From NCBI GenBank assembly GCA_028023455.1, contig JAQFVV010012416.1, forward strand, positions 4,879,594-4,943,593: 64,000 nucleotides of DNA. Reading direction: 5' to 3'. The position numbers were made by a program, and so were the translations under genes. Below the pieces are notes generated by a model that saw only the letters and a list, made by a program, of their open reading frames with translations, made no database searches and was not told the DNA's origin. Positions within the stretch are counted from its first letter, which is position 1. Each line of letters starts with the position of its first letter. This document shows, one piece after another, positions 1 to 15,400 of the stretch. Origin of the DNA: Epiperipatus broadwayi. Taxonomy: Eukaryota; Onychophora; Udeonychophora; Euonychophora; Peripatidae.

Positions 1-323
1 GGCTACAAGGAATAAATTCTAAAACTGTTTGTGATCTGAAAAATTTATTTCACAATTATATGGCAATAGTAGCTGCAATAAAAAAAAATGTATAGAATTG
101 ACATTATGCACGTATCTTGCTCACTTCCTTTATGGCATCAATTGTCTATTAAAGGCTCTCCTTTCAATGCCAGTAATAGAAAATTCCTTTCTGAAATCCT
201 CTATAATCATATGAATATATTTATATACAAATAATTTTATAGATTTTGTTAAACAATAAATATTTTTTAAAAAATATTCTATTCAAATATTTGTATTAGT
301 ATTAATGATTAATATTCTATTAC
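1..323. other. Intron after exon M, no feature seen
   Basis: AT-rich intron with short A and T runs. I see no VWC-like cysteine pattern, repeat or RNA gene. Confidence 0.6.
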
Positions 324-470
324 CTGATAAATCTGGTTACCATATTTACAAAGGAAGTCATTTTCCTGGACACAAATTGCACAACAGTCTCCAGCAGATT
401 TGTGTTCAATCTCTCCTGGATTACAAGAAATGTTAGGACACTTCTCTACTACACAAGTCACACGCCCGGC
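324..470 (-). CDS. VWC exon M (last visible exon)
   Basis: 49 codons, phase 0 to phase 0. AG at 471-472, donor CAG/GTAATA at 318-323. AGRVTC, CPNISC, GDCCAIC ends one VWC. DFLCKYGNQIYQ opens another but the exon stops before its CxxCxC motif, an intron position not seen elsewhere in this gene. NIS is a possible N-glycosylation sequon. Read-through of the donor reaches a stop within four codons. The rest of the gene continues below position 1. Confidence 0.92.
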
Positions 471-3400
471 CTAAAGAAAAAATTGAAGGTCATAATTACC
501 TTTATTATTTGTTTAAATGTTAAAAAAAATATCTTAGCAGTATAAGTTTTATATTAATGAAAAAAAAAAAGGTGATAATATTAATAAACATTGAAAACAT
601 ATTAAAAGAAATTATGGATACAGTGAGAGTGGTTGATTTACTGACATGCATAACTTAAACATTTTTCATCAAATGTGTTTATAATTGCAAAGAATAATGA
701 AAAAGGACTAGAACACATCATTTTTACTAATTTTCCTCGAAAAAAGAAACACATAAACAGTTTTCAAAAGTTTACTTTATATTACTGAATCTTATATCAC
801 CTGTATCAAATAGGAAAGAAGTGAAGGATCAACCAAAAACAATTCGCAACTCCAGGGCGCCTCTAGGCTTTGAGCCTAGAAAAATTTTAGAGGGCGATCC
901 CGTTAAGTTCCCTTTATTTAAATATTCCGATCGTTAGCCCCAGTCACTAGCTCAGCGGAGACACAGAGATAAAAATCTATATCTTAATTTATATCTTAAA
1001 TATCAATAAATAAAAGCCACTGCCAGAAATTAACACATAAAAATATTTATTTACGCACGTATAAAATAACATTTAAATTTTGAAGAATAAGTTTAACATT
1101 TTAGATTTTTATATTAACTTTTAATTTTACATTTAACTAAGTTTCAATGAGTTTAATATTTTATTTAGATAGTCAAGTATGAATAGACACATAGATCTGC
1201 TTTGAAAAGAAAATATTCTTCCCTGATTTAACCTTAGGCAACAAATTTCCAATCAACCCCAATCCATCGATACATTCATGTATTCAATGTAGCAGATACG
1301 ACAACACAAAATACTATACTGTCAGGAATGTACATCGAACAATAAGTAGAAATAAAGAAGACAGACCTCCACCAACAGGAATGTGACATCGTTGGCAAGA
1401 GAACAATAAACAAAAAACTCCATAGGATGGACTTCTTCTGCTGACTTACAAACCCATCCATAGGCAAACAGAGGGTGTGGCATATCTATAATCCGCCCGT
1501 AGCGGACCTCATACTACATCTACAATTAAACAAATATATCCAATCCATTGAACCAATTCAACTACAAATGAATAACCTAAGATTACCCTCCCTTAATATA
1601 ACTTTACAAAACTATATAGCCATTCACCCCACTTAAATTTAACATTTAAATACGTCGCACAGATTTGTTTAAAAATGTTGGGTATAGATCGGCTCACAGT
1701 TCCATGGTCAAAACATTCCAAATTAAACACAACCGATCAAAATACAAAGTCAATCGATAACGCCAATTGCAACAGGGAATACACAATCCCCATGGCATTC
1801 ATCGAAGATGCCCGCATTAACATCGTTGACCTATATATTCCAATCGACTGTAAAACCACAACATAATCAACCGCTAACGAATCTATGCAATGTCTATACC
1901 CAACTTAAATGTAATGCATTTAATAATTTCTACAATAAATATTACTACAAATAAAAATAATAAAATGGAAATGATTTTAGCAAAACTTAACTATATAAAT
2001 TTAAACAATCAATTATTAATTTGAAAATCAAATAAGAGTTCATTTTAAAATTTAAATTAGCTGAATCTTTAAAAAAAAAAAATCAATGACGAAAGTTCTT
2101 AATTACTTTTTTTTGGTTGTTGTTAATTTGTAAAGTTCATAGCTCACGGTAGAAGAGTCCAGGTTTCCGCTTTTAATTCCCACGACGCCTCCATTGGAAG
2201 ATAATGTTCTGGAGATGGCAATAGCTGTTTCAAGGTATCACAGTCTTTTCATTTTTCCTTTTTAAATAGAGAGTGTGGTATGTGCGTCCTACCACCTCTC
2301 AAACACACAACGCTGGAACTGTCCAAAAAAACTGTATTTCTCTTTTTATATTATCCACACGGATTCAATCAACAAAACGTCACTAATCCATCACTTTCGT
2401 TAGGGTCCGAGTCAAGGCTTGGTGCTTCCATTGGTCAAGCTAATTCTCTTTTTTTCTTATCTATCTTTCATAGATATTTTAATTATACAAGAGCCAACTA
2501 GCTTGTTTTAAAAATTTATAAAAATATTTCCATTTAAGATTAATTAATTAATACTGTTTTTATTTTTAAATTTGTATTTTTATAAAAAATAGTTAATATT
2601 TTTTGTTTTTTTAAAAAAATATTTTTAAAGTTTGGCCTCTGTGGAATGTATATACGTTTAAAAACATTTTAATTTTAGCGTTTAGTTTTTTACTTTTATT
2701 TGGAACTTTTAAGTTTTTATTTTAAATTAATGTAACGACATATTTATATATCGTTACACAAAGGATTACTAAAAAATATATAATAATAAAAAGTCAGATG
2801 TCACATGACTTATATATAGCTTGCAATTACCAATATGTAAACTTAAGAGCATGCTAACGCTCTAAACAAGCTTTTTTTTTTTATTATGATAAATGCTACT
2901 ATAAGAGAAGGCATTCAAATCATCTTTATCTTAGATTGTCCTCATCCCCAGACCGGTTTCGACTTATGGGTCTCTTCAGTGAGGAGTTGGGACATTAGAT
3001 TCAAAAAACCAACTCAAGCTAAGCATTTATCTAAAAATAATTCTCAAGAAGATCTAAATCTTTAGAAAACAAATTCTTAAGAAAACATTCATAACAATTG
3101 GTAAATCATATTAAACCTCTTGTTACCCAATTATTTTTCCACTCCTGATTGGATTACTTTTTTTTCATTTATCCATTTTAATAATTTTTCTATACTCATA
3201 TTCCCTAATTTCATTATAAAGATCTAAACAAAAAATCATAAAATCATTACTTTTTTCATTCCTTTAATGTTAAATTTTTCCCACTCTCCAAAAATTAATC
3301 TTGATCCTTTTTTTTTTCAATGTTCTACATTCAAAAAATACCTATCCCTCCCATTTCAACATAAAGTACAACAGCACTTCAACTTATTCCATTTTTACCT

Positions 3401-6400
3401 AATTTCTTTGGTATCTAAAGCTAGTACCCTTCCACCAAATAGCAAACTCTTTAGTATTGACATAATTATTTCATAATTTAGATAGTTTTGATTTTTATAT
3501 AACTCCAAATTATTATTTTTTATTTCTATTCATTTTCAATAACTCTGCTTCTCTTTCTCAACTAACTTATCTATCCTCTTTTCTTATATCTTAAAATTAT
3601 GTACCTATAATATATTCTTTACATATTTCTTATATAATATATGGAAATAAATTCTCCATTTATTAAGTTTGCATATTGTAAAACCTTTCTTGCCTAACAA
3701 ATTTACTTCCCTCTCTACTATATATTATATATATGTGCTGTATGCACAGATAATGACGCTAGTATATATCAAAAAATGCTATATTAGCTGAGTGCTTTCG
3801 AGAGACTTCTTGCTCTCATATTCAAAGCTACTATTTTGTTAATTGTTAGAAGGAAAATTTATAAATCGATTAGTTATTTTTATTTAAATAGTAATTCTCC
3901 AAAAACATTATTAATTTACTTATGATTTCTGTCGTTACAAAAGAAATCCATTTTTCTCTTGAAAAAATCTCATTTGCTTTCCACAATCCAATTCAATGTA
4001 TATCTGTCTATCTTTGTATTCTATTTAAAAATTCCCAACACATCATTTACAAATGTTAAAGCAGGCACTATCTATCCAAAATTGTTCTAGATACATTATA
4101 TTTATTAAGCAAAATATGCCGGATTTTTAATCAATCCTAGTCAATTTTTCTTTTCTTCTCAATTCTAATACTCAACTATCTTTATAATTCCTTTTTCATT
4201 TCACAAAGTATCTAAGTATCTACATTCTTCCAATTCTTCAAGACAAATTTCTTCCATTTTTTATCACCCCTTCCCTTTACATACTAGGATCTTAGATTTT
4301 TCTTTATTGAATTGCAAAAAAAATTAATATCATCCTGAAAAAAAAGCCATTATGTTATGCATTCTCTTAATTTTATCTATAGGAATCTTCACTACTACCT
4401 ATAATCTTCATTTCTCAACCTCCAAGTCTTTTAGAAGCAATATAAATGATGAAAGTATTAATGGACTTTATTGTTTCAATCCGTTTCTATTGATTCTTTA
4501 TCTTTTAACTGATATTTATAAACATTATTCTTAGAAGGGATTTGAACTCAGACTTTCAAGCTCCCTACAACTATCCACTTCATCTTATACAATCAATATA
4601 TATGACGACATACATGTGAAAAAGATAAATGATCTCCAATATATATATTTTACGCTAAACCAGCACTCATCAGTTGGTCCAGATTATCATCTCCCACACA
4701 CATATATAATCAGAGCTCATGAGTATGGGTTTAAAATAATTTTACAAATATTTACTTAAAATAAATAAATCATAAAACTTAATATTTCTCAGATATTTAC
4801 TTCAATTAAATTTAAACTGACCTTTTAATAAATGATATTATTTAATAAATATTCGAGCAAATTAAATAAATTCAAATTAATTTTACTAAATGTAAATTTA
4901 AACATGTAATCTTTCACACACAAAATATAAAATGTAAGAACGATTGTTCTATCTCTTAATAAAAATGTAATCTGAAATACGATTGCTTTACTGTGAAATA
5001 TTTTAGTGTTGTAATGTTAGATTTACAATTATATTCTATATTTCTGTATTAAATTATTTGTTCTGTTCGTTTGTATAATTTGACCGTTTTATTCCTTAAT
5101 AAGAATAGTGACAAAAATATAAGCGTACATATTTTACATAAGCGTTGATCATAAAATCTGCTTGAGAAGTCATTTAAAAATGCTTTATAAAATTATATTT
5201 TCTCTTAAGCATTAATATGAGAGGCTTTTAAACTTGATATTGATTATATAATATATTTGCTTAACTATAAAAAAATAAAGCTAATAAAATGCTTACAATT
5301 TTTTACTTATAATAGCCAGTTTACAGTGATATTGTAAGATTACAATACATATCACATGGTAAAATCTTAATAGGAAATGGCACTTAATTGTTACTTATTA
5401 TTTCCAGGATGTTGGATTATTATACTTTAATCTTATTTATTTTGCTTTAATGTGAATTACATATTTGCTGACATAATTATATGGATTTAAACATAATTAT
5501 GTATATAAATTTTTCATCGTTTTTTAATTATTTTGAAGAAATTCACTTAATTATTAATTTTTTTTTTTTTATGCTTGTAATTAAAACATCGATCAGATAT
5601 GGTGGAAGGAGGAAAGATATATTAAGTTAAAATATTAAAAAATAGAGTATAATAAAAACTATTAAAAGCCATCATGTGAAATGACTTGTTGATGAGCTTT
5701 TAGTCATATCTGGACATTTGGTAGAGTTCACTGTGTAATGGAAAGAATGCTGACACATTTATTTCTTTTATACTGTTTAAAATAAAGCATTGTTAAGTTT
5801 GAAACTCTGGCCTAAGTTTTAAATCTCATTCTTGCACTGTCTCAAATCAATCAGAGATCAAAAATTAAATAATTAAATTCTGTAATATCATGATTAAGTT
5901 TAATGTGTCCCCATACTACTGCTCGGTGCTGATAGGATTATTATCACATAATGGATAAAAATTTAAAGCTGGGTTTCTAATCATTCATCAAAGAAACCAT
6001 GAGGTAGTACCATTATGAGTCTTGGGTAATGGGTACCAGTCCCGAACAAATGAAAAATGCCCAGAGAGCTCAGGTCTTTTAAATGATATTCACTTTATAT
6101 ATAATCATAGATATACTTATGGTAGATGTATATACATGAAATGAACAATGATGGTCAGGATATATTACTGTCACTTCACCAATATATCAGCAATAGGCTC
6201 AGAAACTGATAAAACCCTTCAGTATACTCACCACAAATCTTTGGATTGGGTATTTATAGCAAATCTCATTACAATATATAAATAGGTAGACAATGCATTG
6301 TAAAATATATTATGAATTTGTCGCCGATCTGTGGGCATTGGGTGAATAAAAAGTAAAGTATGACCATACTTGTTCATCCATATAATTTGTTATTCTATAT

Positions 6401-9400
6401 AAATAATATAATCTTTCATTTTCATCAAAATATATATTTATATCATAATTTTCAATATTTTATTACTGCAAATATATCTATATTCGTTTATATTTACATT
6501 TGTTATATTGAAATAAAACATTTGTTTTAAAATATATGAAAGTGTTTTTTTTTAAAAGTTTATTCAATTTTAATTAGTGGGGGGGGGGTAGCATTCACCT
6601 TAAGGCAGTACGATTTTTTTTTCTTCTTACATTCAACAAATGCTTTTAGTTGTAATTCAATTTATTGACTCCAGAGATATCTATTATACACTTAAGTAAT
6701 CCATGAACTCAAGATAGTAAAGATATATCCACATCACAAACTAATTTCTACTAAATATTCGCCTTCATCAGTGAAATCTTGCACCAACATATATATAACT
6801 ACTTTCAATTCTCTGCATTTTCAAACAAATAGCCTGAAATTCAAAAGCACCCTAAAGTTATAACATGAACCTATTTTCTGGTATAATTATAGATCTGATT
6901 CTAGGCCAGTAATTATATATTTTAGTCACTCAATTTTATGTTAACCATAGTTGCCTCACCTTTCATTCTCTAGTTACGAGGTAATATATTGTTAGCATTT
7001 TCTTCATTATTTATTAATCAACAAAATTAATTCTAAGTAAGATTACAAATACGCTTACATCACAATCACAGATTTTACAGGAATCATCTGGATCTAGCCA
7101 CCTCTCTCCATTTTGGTAAGTAATATCTTTGTCTTCAAAATAGCAAACTAAAAACAAAAAATAAAATAATATGCAATGATCAAAATTATTTTAAAATATA
7201 CTATAAATATTTATAGAGTATAAGTATTACTCAGAAGGGAACTTTCAAAAAATAAAATAATATGCAATGATCAAAATTATTTTAAAATAACTATAAATAT
7301 TTATAGAGTATAAGTATTACTCAGAAGGGAACTGCACACTATATATGTGGGCCATAACATTGTTTTTAATATCTCAAAGATATTTTGTTGAGAATGAAGA
7401 ATGCTCTCAAACCAAAGTACAAGCTAAAGACTTTGACAAGATGGCTGCTCTTATCTGTTCAAAGTCTCTATCTTGTGCTTTGGTTTGAGAGTATCCTTTG
7501 TACTCAACAAAATATCGTCGAGATATTAAAAACAATATCACAGCACATGTGTATAGGGTATAATTCACTTCTGATTAATATTACATATGAATATTGTGCT
7601 AGTAAAATTAAATAGAGAGTTATATAAAGTATTAACTATAATTTCTCACCATTGCATTTGGGACAACATTCTCCTGTTGGAGTAAACTTTTCTGATTCTG
7701 GACAATGTATTGGATCACACACTTCTTCCATACATATCCAACTGGAACCATCCTAAAGAAAAATATTCACATTTATTAAGATCATATATAAAAAAAAGAT
7801 ATGTGACTTTATTATTATTTAAGAGTACATAATCTATATACAGTGTATATTTTTTTATTTACATCATAAAAATTAAACGAAAATTTTTTGAATATAGTAA
7901 AAATTAAATTTAATATTTTAGATGAACTGCTAAATTTTTATATGAGATATTTGTAAAATAGAGTGAAATCTTCCAATAATGTTAACTTGTGATATTATTC
8001 TTCGATAAACATTTGATGTAGTACTAATATTAATTTTTGATACTTCAACTGAAAACTAAAGAACTATTTGAAATAGCTTGTCATATGGATTACTGACATC
8101 TCATTCAGCAGTCTGCAAAAGTCTTTGTCTCAAACTTCTCTTCAGATCTACAGTCATAATTATATACTCTTTTTCAGTATCCATTTTTACTTCAGTATTT
8201 TACAGAATTTCTTCATGTTTTATTAATTTGGCGAATTGCTGCCCAATCCACAGAGTTTTTACTTTGATTTTATTTTTTGTGTAAATGGAATTCAAATAAT
8301 TTTATTTCACATTAATATTGATTTTTTCCCCTTACTTATAGTATATTCAAAATCAATAAAATGTCAATAATGTTTGAAAAATTATCCAACATCCATATTC
8401 CAATTTTTTTAATTCTTTGAATGCAGTTTCCAAGCCATAGACGTTTGTGTAAATAAAATTTTTATTACTTCAAATATCTTTTACTTTTGGATTATAAATA
8501 ATAACATAATGAATTTAGCTTCAGGTTCACGAGTACTGTTTCACCACAAAAGATAACTTTAAATCAAAATCTTTTTTAGAGTTTTGTTCTAGCAATAAAT
8601 CCTTCAACAATCTTAAAGAATTAGGGTTTAAAAAATACACTTCTCGTGAGGCCCCAGTAAATTTTGTCCCACCAATCCAAAAAGCAAATCAATTTTACGT
8701 ATTAAAATCTCAACAATAAATTTAAAACTTCCTATGTTCATTGCACTTGCTTCAAAAGTAAAATGTAAAAGCCTCTACTTTATGGAACTGATGGCAACAC
8801 ACAATCATAAACCATGAAATTAATGCCTGTTCAATATCTGTATAAAGTGAAAGAACTAAAGGACATAATAAAGAATCTATCTCTCAGTAGGAATTTTTTC
8901 AGATTCCTTTATAACATTTGTGGATATGTAGCTGTCTACAAAAAAAAAAAATTTGCATGTTAAACAAATAGAATATAACGAATTAATCATAAGTGCATTA
9001 ATAGTATTCACAATAGATTGTCACAATAATATTTTTATTATTGATGAACAATCCTGTTATATTTTGATAGCCATTAAAAATACCTGTCATCTGTGCAGTG
9101 ACACTTATGTGGGTATACGAAGTAAAGATAATTCTAATTATTAATTAGTTTATAATAGCCAAACATAAAAGGCTCTATTGAGAAACAATGTTTTCAATGA
9201 AATAAGAAGATAATCTTAGCATATAAGATTGAATCCAGTATAAAAATATAATCAATTAATGAAACCCAGTGACTTTACAGTGTGGTATGAGATGCCTTAC
9301 TTCACACATATGCCAAGGTGGACACTTTAAATATAAATAAATCATTTATTCTTTTTCAGCAGTGAAAATCCTTGAGCTCAATATTTTCTAAAGTTTATTC

Positions 9401-12400
9401 CATTATCTTGGGATTTAAGTTCATCTGTATATTTCTAAAACAAAAGATTGTAGGAATATTTAATAACATCTTAGATACAGATTCACAGAATTAGGAATCA
9501 TATGATATTATTCTGAATTTTAACCAGCAGCATAAATAATAGTCTGCAGTTTAAACATTTGGCTTCAAGGTGTATTGGAGAGATGAACATTGCTTCTTTA
9601 AGTATTACTACAAATAAATAGACCAAATCACTTTTAGTGAAGTGGATCAAGGAGTTTTTATCAATTTATTCAATAAAAAAAGTAATTATCTCAGTTTTGC
9701 AACAACCAGGTCTTGTCGAGTTAGCAGAAAGAAATTATATAATTCTTTACTAAATTTATGAATTAAATGGTGAGCATTATTGTTATTTTCTAAAAACAGT
9801 GTTACTTGGTTAAAGATAGTGATTGTCAATTTGCCTTCTTACTGTCCTCTTGTAGGTTATCTTGAATAATGATTTGAATTTACTACTAATCAAGAAAAAG
9901 AATGGTAGAATAATTCTATCAATATTTGCCTAATAGTTGATATCATTTATCAGCACTACAATGAAAATTCATCTAACCAAATGCACTGGAATACCCATTG
10001 TGACTCTCACCCACACAAATGTTATAACAATAGATAATCCTATGAGAGAATTTCTCCAATTTTGTTTTCTTTTTTCATTTGAAATTAAACTTCTAAGCAT
10101 TTGCAGATTTTGACAAACATATTTTCATTGATATCTTTTAGGTATTAAATTATAGTGTGACATATATCAACTTACCATAGACATTGGATGAGATATCTTT
10201 TGATAGGTGATAAAATTTCTTAGCAGTAAGGGTCTTTAATGTTGCAAACCTATCTGCACTTTTGACAGCTATTATCAATTTTCATTTGATTGGAGTATTT
10301 AAAATATTCCATTTCATCAGATTTCCAGTAAAAAATATTAATTACTGATTTGTAATCATAGTTATATATTGAATCTAGTTCAATTATAAAATTTTTGTTG
10401 AATTATTAGATTATTGTAGAAAAATTCAAACTTTATTTATGCTTTTTCCAAATACATTTAAATATTAGTAGTAACACACAGATTAATAAAGAGCACAACA
10501 TTTCAAGTAATAATTTTATCCACTTTTCTTCAAATATTGTTGGACTGACCAATGACAGTGCTCTCACAGAGAATGAACTGGTAACTTTAGATTCCTGAAA
10601 ACTGAATTGAAAACGGCATTCTAACCATCTAGACTATTCTGTGAAATGCAATAATCAGTAGAAATTTGATATACATATTCATGAAGGTCCTTCTGATTTC
10701 TCCATTTCTGCTTTTGTGGACAGAATTGATGACTGTATTCCAAACATTAAGACTTATCATAATAGGTTGACTTATGGAGTAATTTTTATCATTTTATATA
10801 TATATTACTTTTTTTTTCTCCGTCCAATATTCTTACACTTTCTCAATCAATGGGCCCACCTATCATTCAAAAAATAATGACTAGAGAGGAAGAGATGTGT
10901 ATAAAATAGCATATGCACACATACCTGTAAACATAAGTTTGATTAGGAAAACACAAACAAAAAAAAGTTAAAAAAATAAAATTTAAAAAATCTGTGCACA
11001 TGATATAATCTGTAAATCAACCTAGTGTGAGAATCGGAAAAAAATTTGGAAATTACCCATTATTTATACCTTTAAAAAAATTGAACAAATCAGAAGGACT
11101 ATCATAGACAAATATATTAAATTTCTACTGACTGTTGCCTTTGACAAAATAGTTTAATTATTTAGGATGTCATCTTCAGTTCGGTATTCATGAGTCTAAA
11201 GATTGCTAGTTCAATTTCTATGCTAACATTATCACTGAAGAAGAAAGGATAAAATTATGGTTCAAACATGGTGTAACCTGTGTGTTAATATTAAATGTCA
11301 TTGGAAAAGTACAAATGAAATTTGTATTTTTCTAAAAATATTTAACAATTTAAATAAATGATGAAAACAGCCCAACATATAACTACTAATCAAATGCTTA
11401 ATGTTAATTGATCATAATTTAACTATTGTTGTAATCAAGAGAAATTACAAATTATTGAGAGTGAAATATAGGGTACACATTATCTCAGACATTCTGTTTA
11501 GTTTGAGCCCAAGCATTACGATCATATGAAGATTATATTAAGTTTTCATTCTGAGCTTCATATATCCATATCAAATTCTTCCATTCTTCGATTTTAAGAA
11601 TGCCAGTTACATCTCTAAAAACATGGAATTTCTATATTATTATTGGAATTACTAAACATTTTTCCAAGTTTTTGCATTCATACACAAATTGTTTTTTGTA
11701 TTAAAGGCAAAAATTCATTCTATATTACTTTAAAATGATCTATCTAATCACGAGTCATCAACGAACATCAGAAAGTAGTATGAATCAAATCATCACTCTA
11801 GATTTTAGCAAATACATTCTTCAGCAAGAACCACTACTAAGTTATAGTTTCAAAAACCCTAAGAATTTGAATCCAGGCCAACTGGTCTGATATTAAATTA
11901 GCATTGATATATATTTTAGTAAACTCGTTTATTTGCTAAATAAACCGATACTTAAATTGTAAATAAAATAAAAAAATAGACTGCTGTAATAAATATTGTA
12001 ATTATATAGTGAAAAAGTGATAATAATAGCATCTACTTGTAAACAAGTATGGCCATTCCGTTGTCCAACTAAAAGGAGATGGGGAAAAACTGCTCTAGAA
12101 ATGAATTTTGTGATGACTACACAAACCAATCTATGGACCACAAATATGTCTAAATGAAAAACATGCTACTCTATTTTTCTTTTTATATGATACTTTACGA
12201 TGCTATCTTTTAATTGTCTCAGCTGAAAACTTTTTTTTCTGAAATATTTTAACACCATGTTTAATTGTAGTTTTTCAAGGTATTGTATTTTCTGTCATAT
12301 TTTTCCAATGGAAACAATCAATACTACACTCTTTAGAATGGAGTTTACCTCTCCCTTCGAACTCACCATAAACTATCCTTTTAAAACAGGCAAAACTCTC

Positions 12401-15400
12401 CATATAGTAGTGCCATGCTCTTCACTGATGAAAGCCACAAGCTAGAAACTGGATGAGTAGACACTAGATAGGGATTTTATGCACAAATCTGCTGGCATTC
12501 ATTGATTCTGGATTGCACTGAGTGGCACTACTGTATGGAGAGTTTTTCCTGTTTTAATAACAATTATGAGCAAGCATAAGAAATGGTGATCATGTGATGT
12601 TTAGTGATTTACTATCCTTTTAGCAAGTCTTCACTTGATTAAATGTCCAATCCAATAAAAATGTGAATTTACAGTAGTCGACTCTGTACTATCACACCCA
12701 ATGACTTTAAAAACATATTGATTGGTTTAATGATCTTGCCATTTAATTTTTAAAATTTTATGGAGCGACCTTAAATAAAACTTAACTAATACCTTTATAT
12801 TGCATCAATAGTGTCCAAGTCTTAATTCCATACTGTAAATTAGGTAAAATAAGAGCTTCATATGTATCATACTTAGTTCCAGTAGTTGCTTCCCTGTGAT
12901 GAACATCTTTCATCTTATTAAAAGCAGATGCAGCATATTGGAATCTCTGTTATGCTTCAACCTATAAGTCTACATTCATAGTTATAAAACAACCAAGATA
13001 TTTAAACTGGCTTGCAGTCTCAAGTTGATAACCCATCCACACCAAAAGTAGTTGAGGATTTTTCTTCAGTCACTGGCTGACAAAAAACTGACTTTTTTTT
13101 TTTAACACAAAAGACTTTATATGTTTGCATTCAAAACATTAAGTACATTCTATAGATTGCCTTTTGAACTGGCAAAGATATCATAGTCACAGCAAGCTAC
13201 AAAAATTCAGAATTCCAAAAGGTGAAGTTGTTGTTTTCATTTTTAATTGATTTGAATTAAAAATTTCATTATCAAACTTGTACAGCAACTTGATTCCTGT
13301 TGATTAAAAATTAAAAATAATGTTGGAGCAAATACCCATCAACAATAAAAAATGAGTAGTCATGGAGGGACCGCGGGCCGGTTGTTGATGGTGCCGCAGC
13401 ACCATCTGCCGGCGGCAGTACAATCCCTCCACGACTACCAAAAAATGTATAATAAAAATGAAAAAAAAAATACTTGAAACAAAAAAAAATAATAGAATAT
13501 GATTAGTTTACTTCCTGTAAATTTTGAAAAGGGGGACAAAAATTATAAATAAAAATATAAAGATAGAACAACAAAAACAAAGTTAAAAAGAGAAAAAAAG
13601 CAAATTAAAAAAGATAAAAATATTTTCTTTTTGGAGATGCTAAAATAAAAAAAAACTACTACAAGAATATCAACTGTCTATTAGTCAAGAGCAGAGGTGG
13701 GAAACCTTTTTTCCTGCCAAGAGCCATTTGGATATTTATAACAACATTCGCAGGCCATATAAAATTATCGACTTAAACATTAGCCCGTTATATTTAATCA
13801 AATAATTTATCTCTAATCATTAGGGGTGAGCAATCTTTTCAGGTGGCAGGCCCATTTCAACTTGCCCTTTTTAAATGAAGTTCATAATTTTTTTGTGAAT
13901 TAAAAATAAACTAACATCATTATCATTAACGAACTATTCACAAAATTCTTTTTATGTTCTGGATGGATTAATCCTACAGCAGTTAGGATACAGTCATTTA
14001 TAAATTCCCTTTCAGAAAATGGTTTGGAAGTTTCTGCCTTTTTAAAAAAATTAAAAAAATTTAATTTGCCATAACAAAATTTTCTAAATTGTTTGGACTT
14101 TTTATGAGACATGTCAGCCACTTTATGAAGCTCCTTTTCAAGTTTTCTATTTTAATATTTCTTTCCCAATAATTTTGTTATAATCAGAATATTTAATAAA
14201 TAGATTTCTTTATTAACTGACTTTCCAAACATATCTGGCATATCGATTATTTTCTATGACAATTTTTTTTTAATTTTAATTTGTGTAGCCATTACAATTA
14301 AAAAATAAAATAAATGCAAAGTAAAATCCTAATTTTATTTTTGCGAATATGCAATTAGTATGAAAAAATTACTATAAAAGCAAACAAAATGCCCCCAGCA
14401 TAGTAAATTAAATCTGCAATCAGATAGATCACACAATATAGATAATTTGTTGGAAGATTGCACCACTGATAGAATGAACTAGAACTATTATAAAGATTGA
14501 ATGTAATAAAAAAAAAAAGGTTTCATTTTACATAATCTAATATTTGAATTATGAGCGTGTTTGAATAGAAGTTTTATACAAGACCATTTTAGATTCATTT
14601 TTTGAAAACATCCGGGGGGGGGGGGTGTTGAAAACTTTCAAGGGCTGAAGGTCCCCCACCCCTGGTCTAGAAGATAGAAAATATATTATAAGCACAAAGT
14701 TGTAACATAAAATAAATAATGAAGAATTATTCGATCTGAAAGTCATATAGCATCTGTGCACTAGAATAAACATGTTGAACCTTTATCTAAGAAACTTTAG
14801 CTCTAGAATCCATTAATCTATTACAGCACTTATAATGGCATTAAATCTATTAAATAGATATAATTCTTATTTCCAATCTCTTACAATAAAGTATATAATG
14901 TTTAGCAAGTTTGATGGTAAAAATCTGAGAAGAAAACTAACTATGAGGTTGATAGACTCATCATCCTAGTGAAGTATGCGCCCTCAAATAGCCTAAAATA
15001 CTAAACATATGATAGACCATTCTTCAGAAATGCTTTTCGTACGATCACTGAAAGTTGGTATTTACTGGACAGCACTTAAAATGGAGAAGACAATTAGCAA
15101 ATGCTATCATTTAAAAAAAAAAGAACATGATGTCAAGACATCCTAATGATCATTGGATAAAACAGTTAATATAATTAGCTGTATATCTATAAAAAAATTA
15201 TTTATACAATTCTAGTAAAATCAATATTAAAATAATAATAAGTTTTATTCTATCAGAACATACCTTACATTCACACGTGAAACATGGATCATCAGTTGGG
15301 TGAAGCACCATTCCTTGGTGTTCGTCAGTGCAATTTGTGCTTAATCCTGCACAAGCTGGACAACATTCTCCTTCTCGCGGTGGCAACACTTGTGAAGGCT

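Noticed and set aside
1675-1866. 63-codon open frame in the GC-richer patch
   Set aside because: The composition suggests former coding, but no domain, start context or homologous frame could be recognised.
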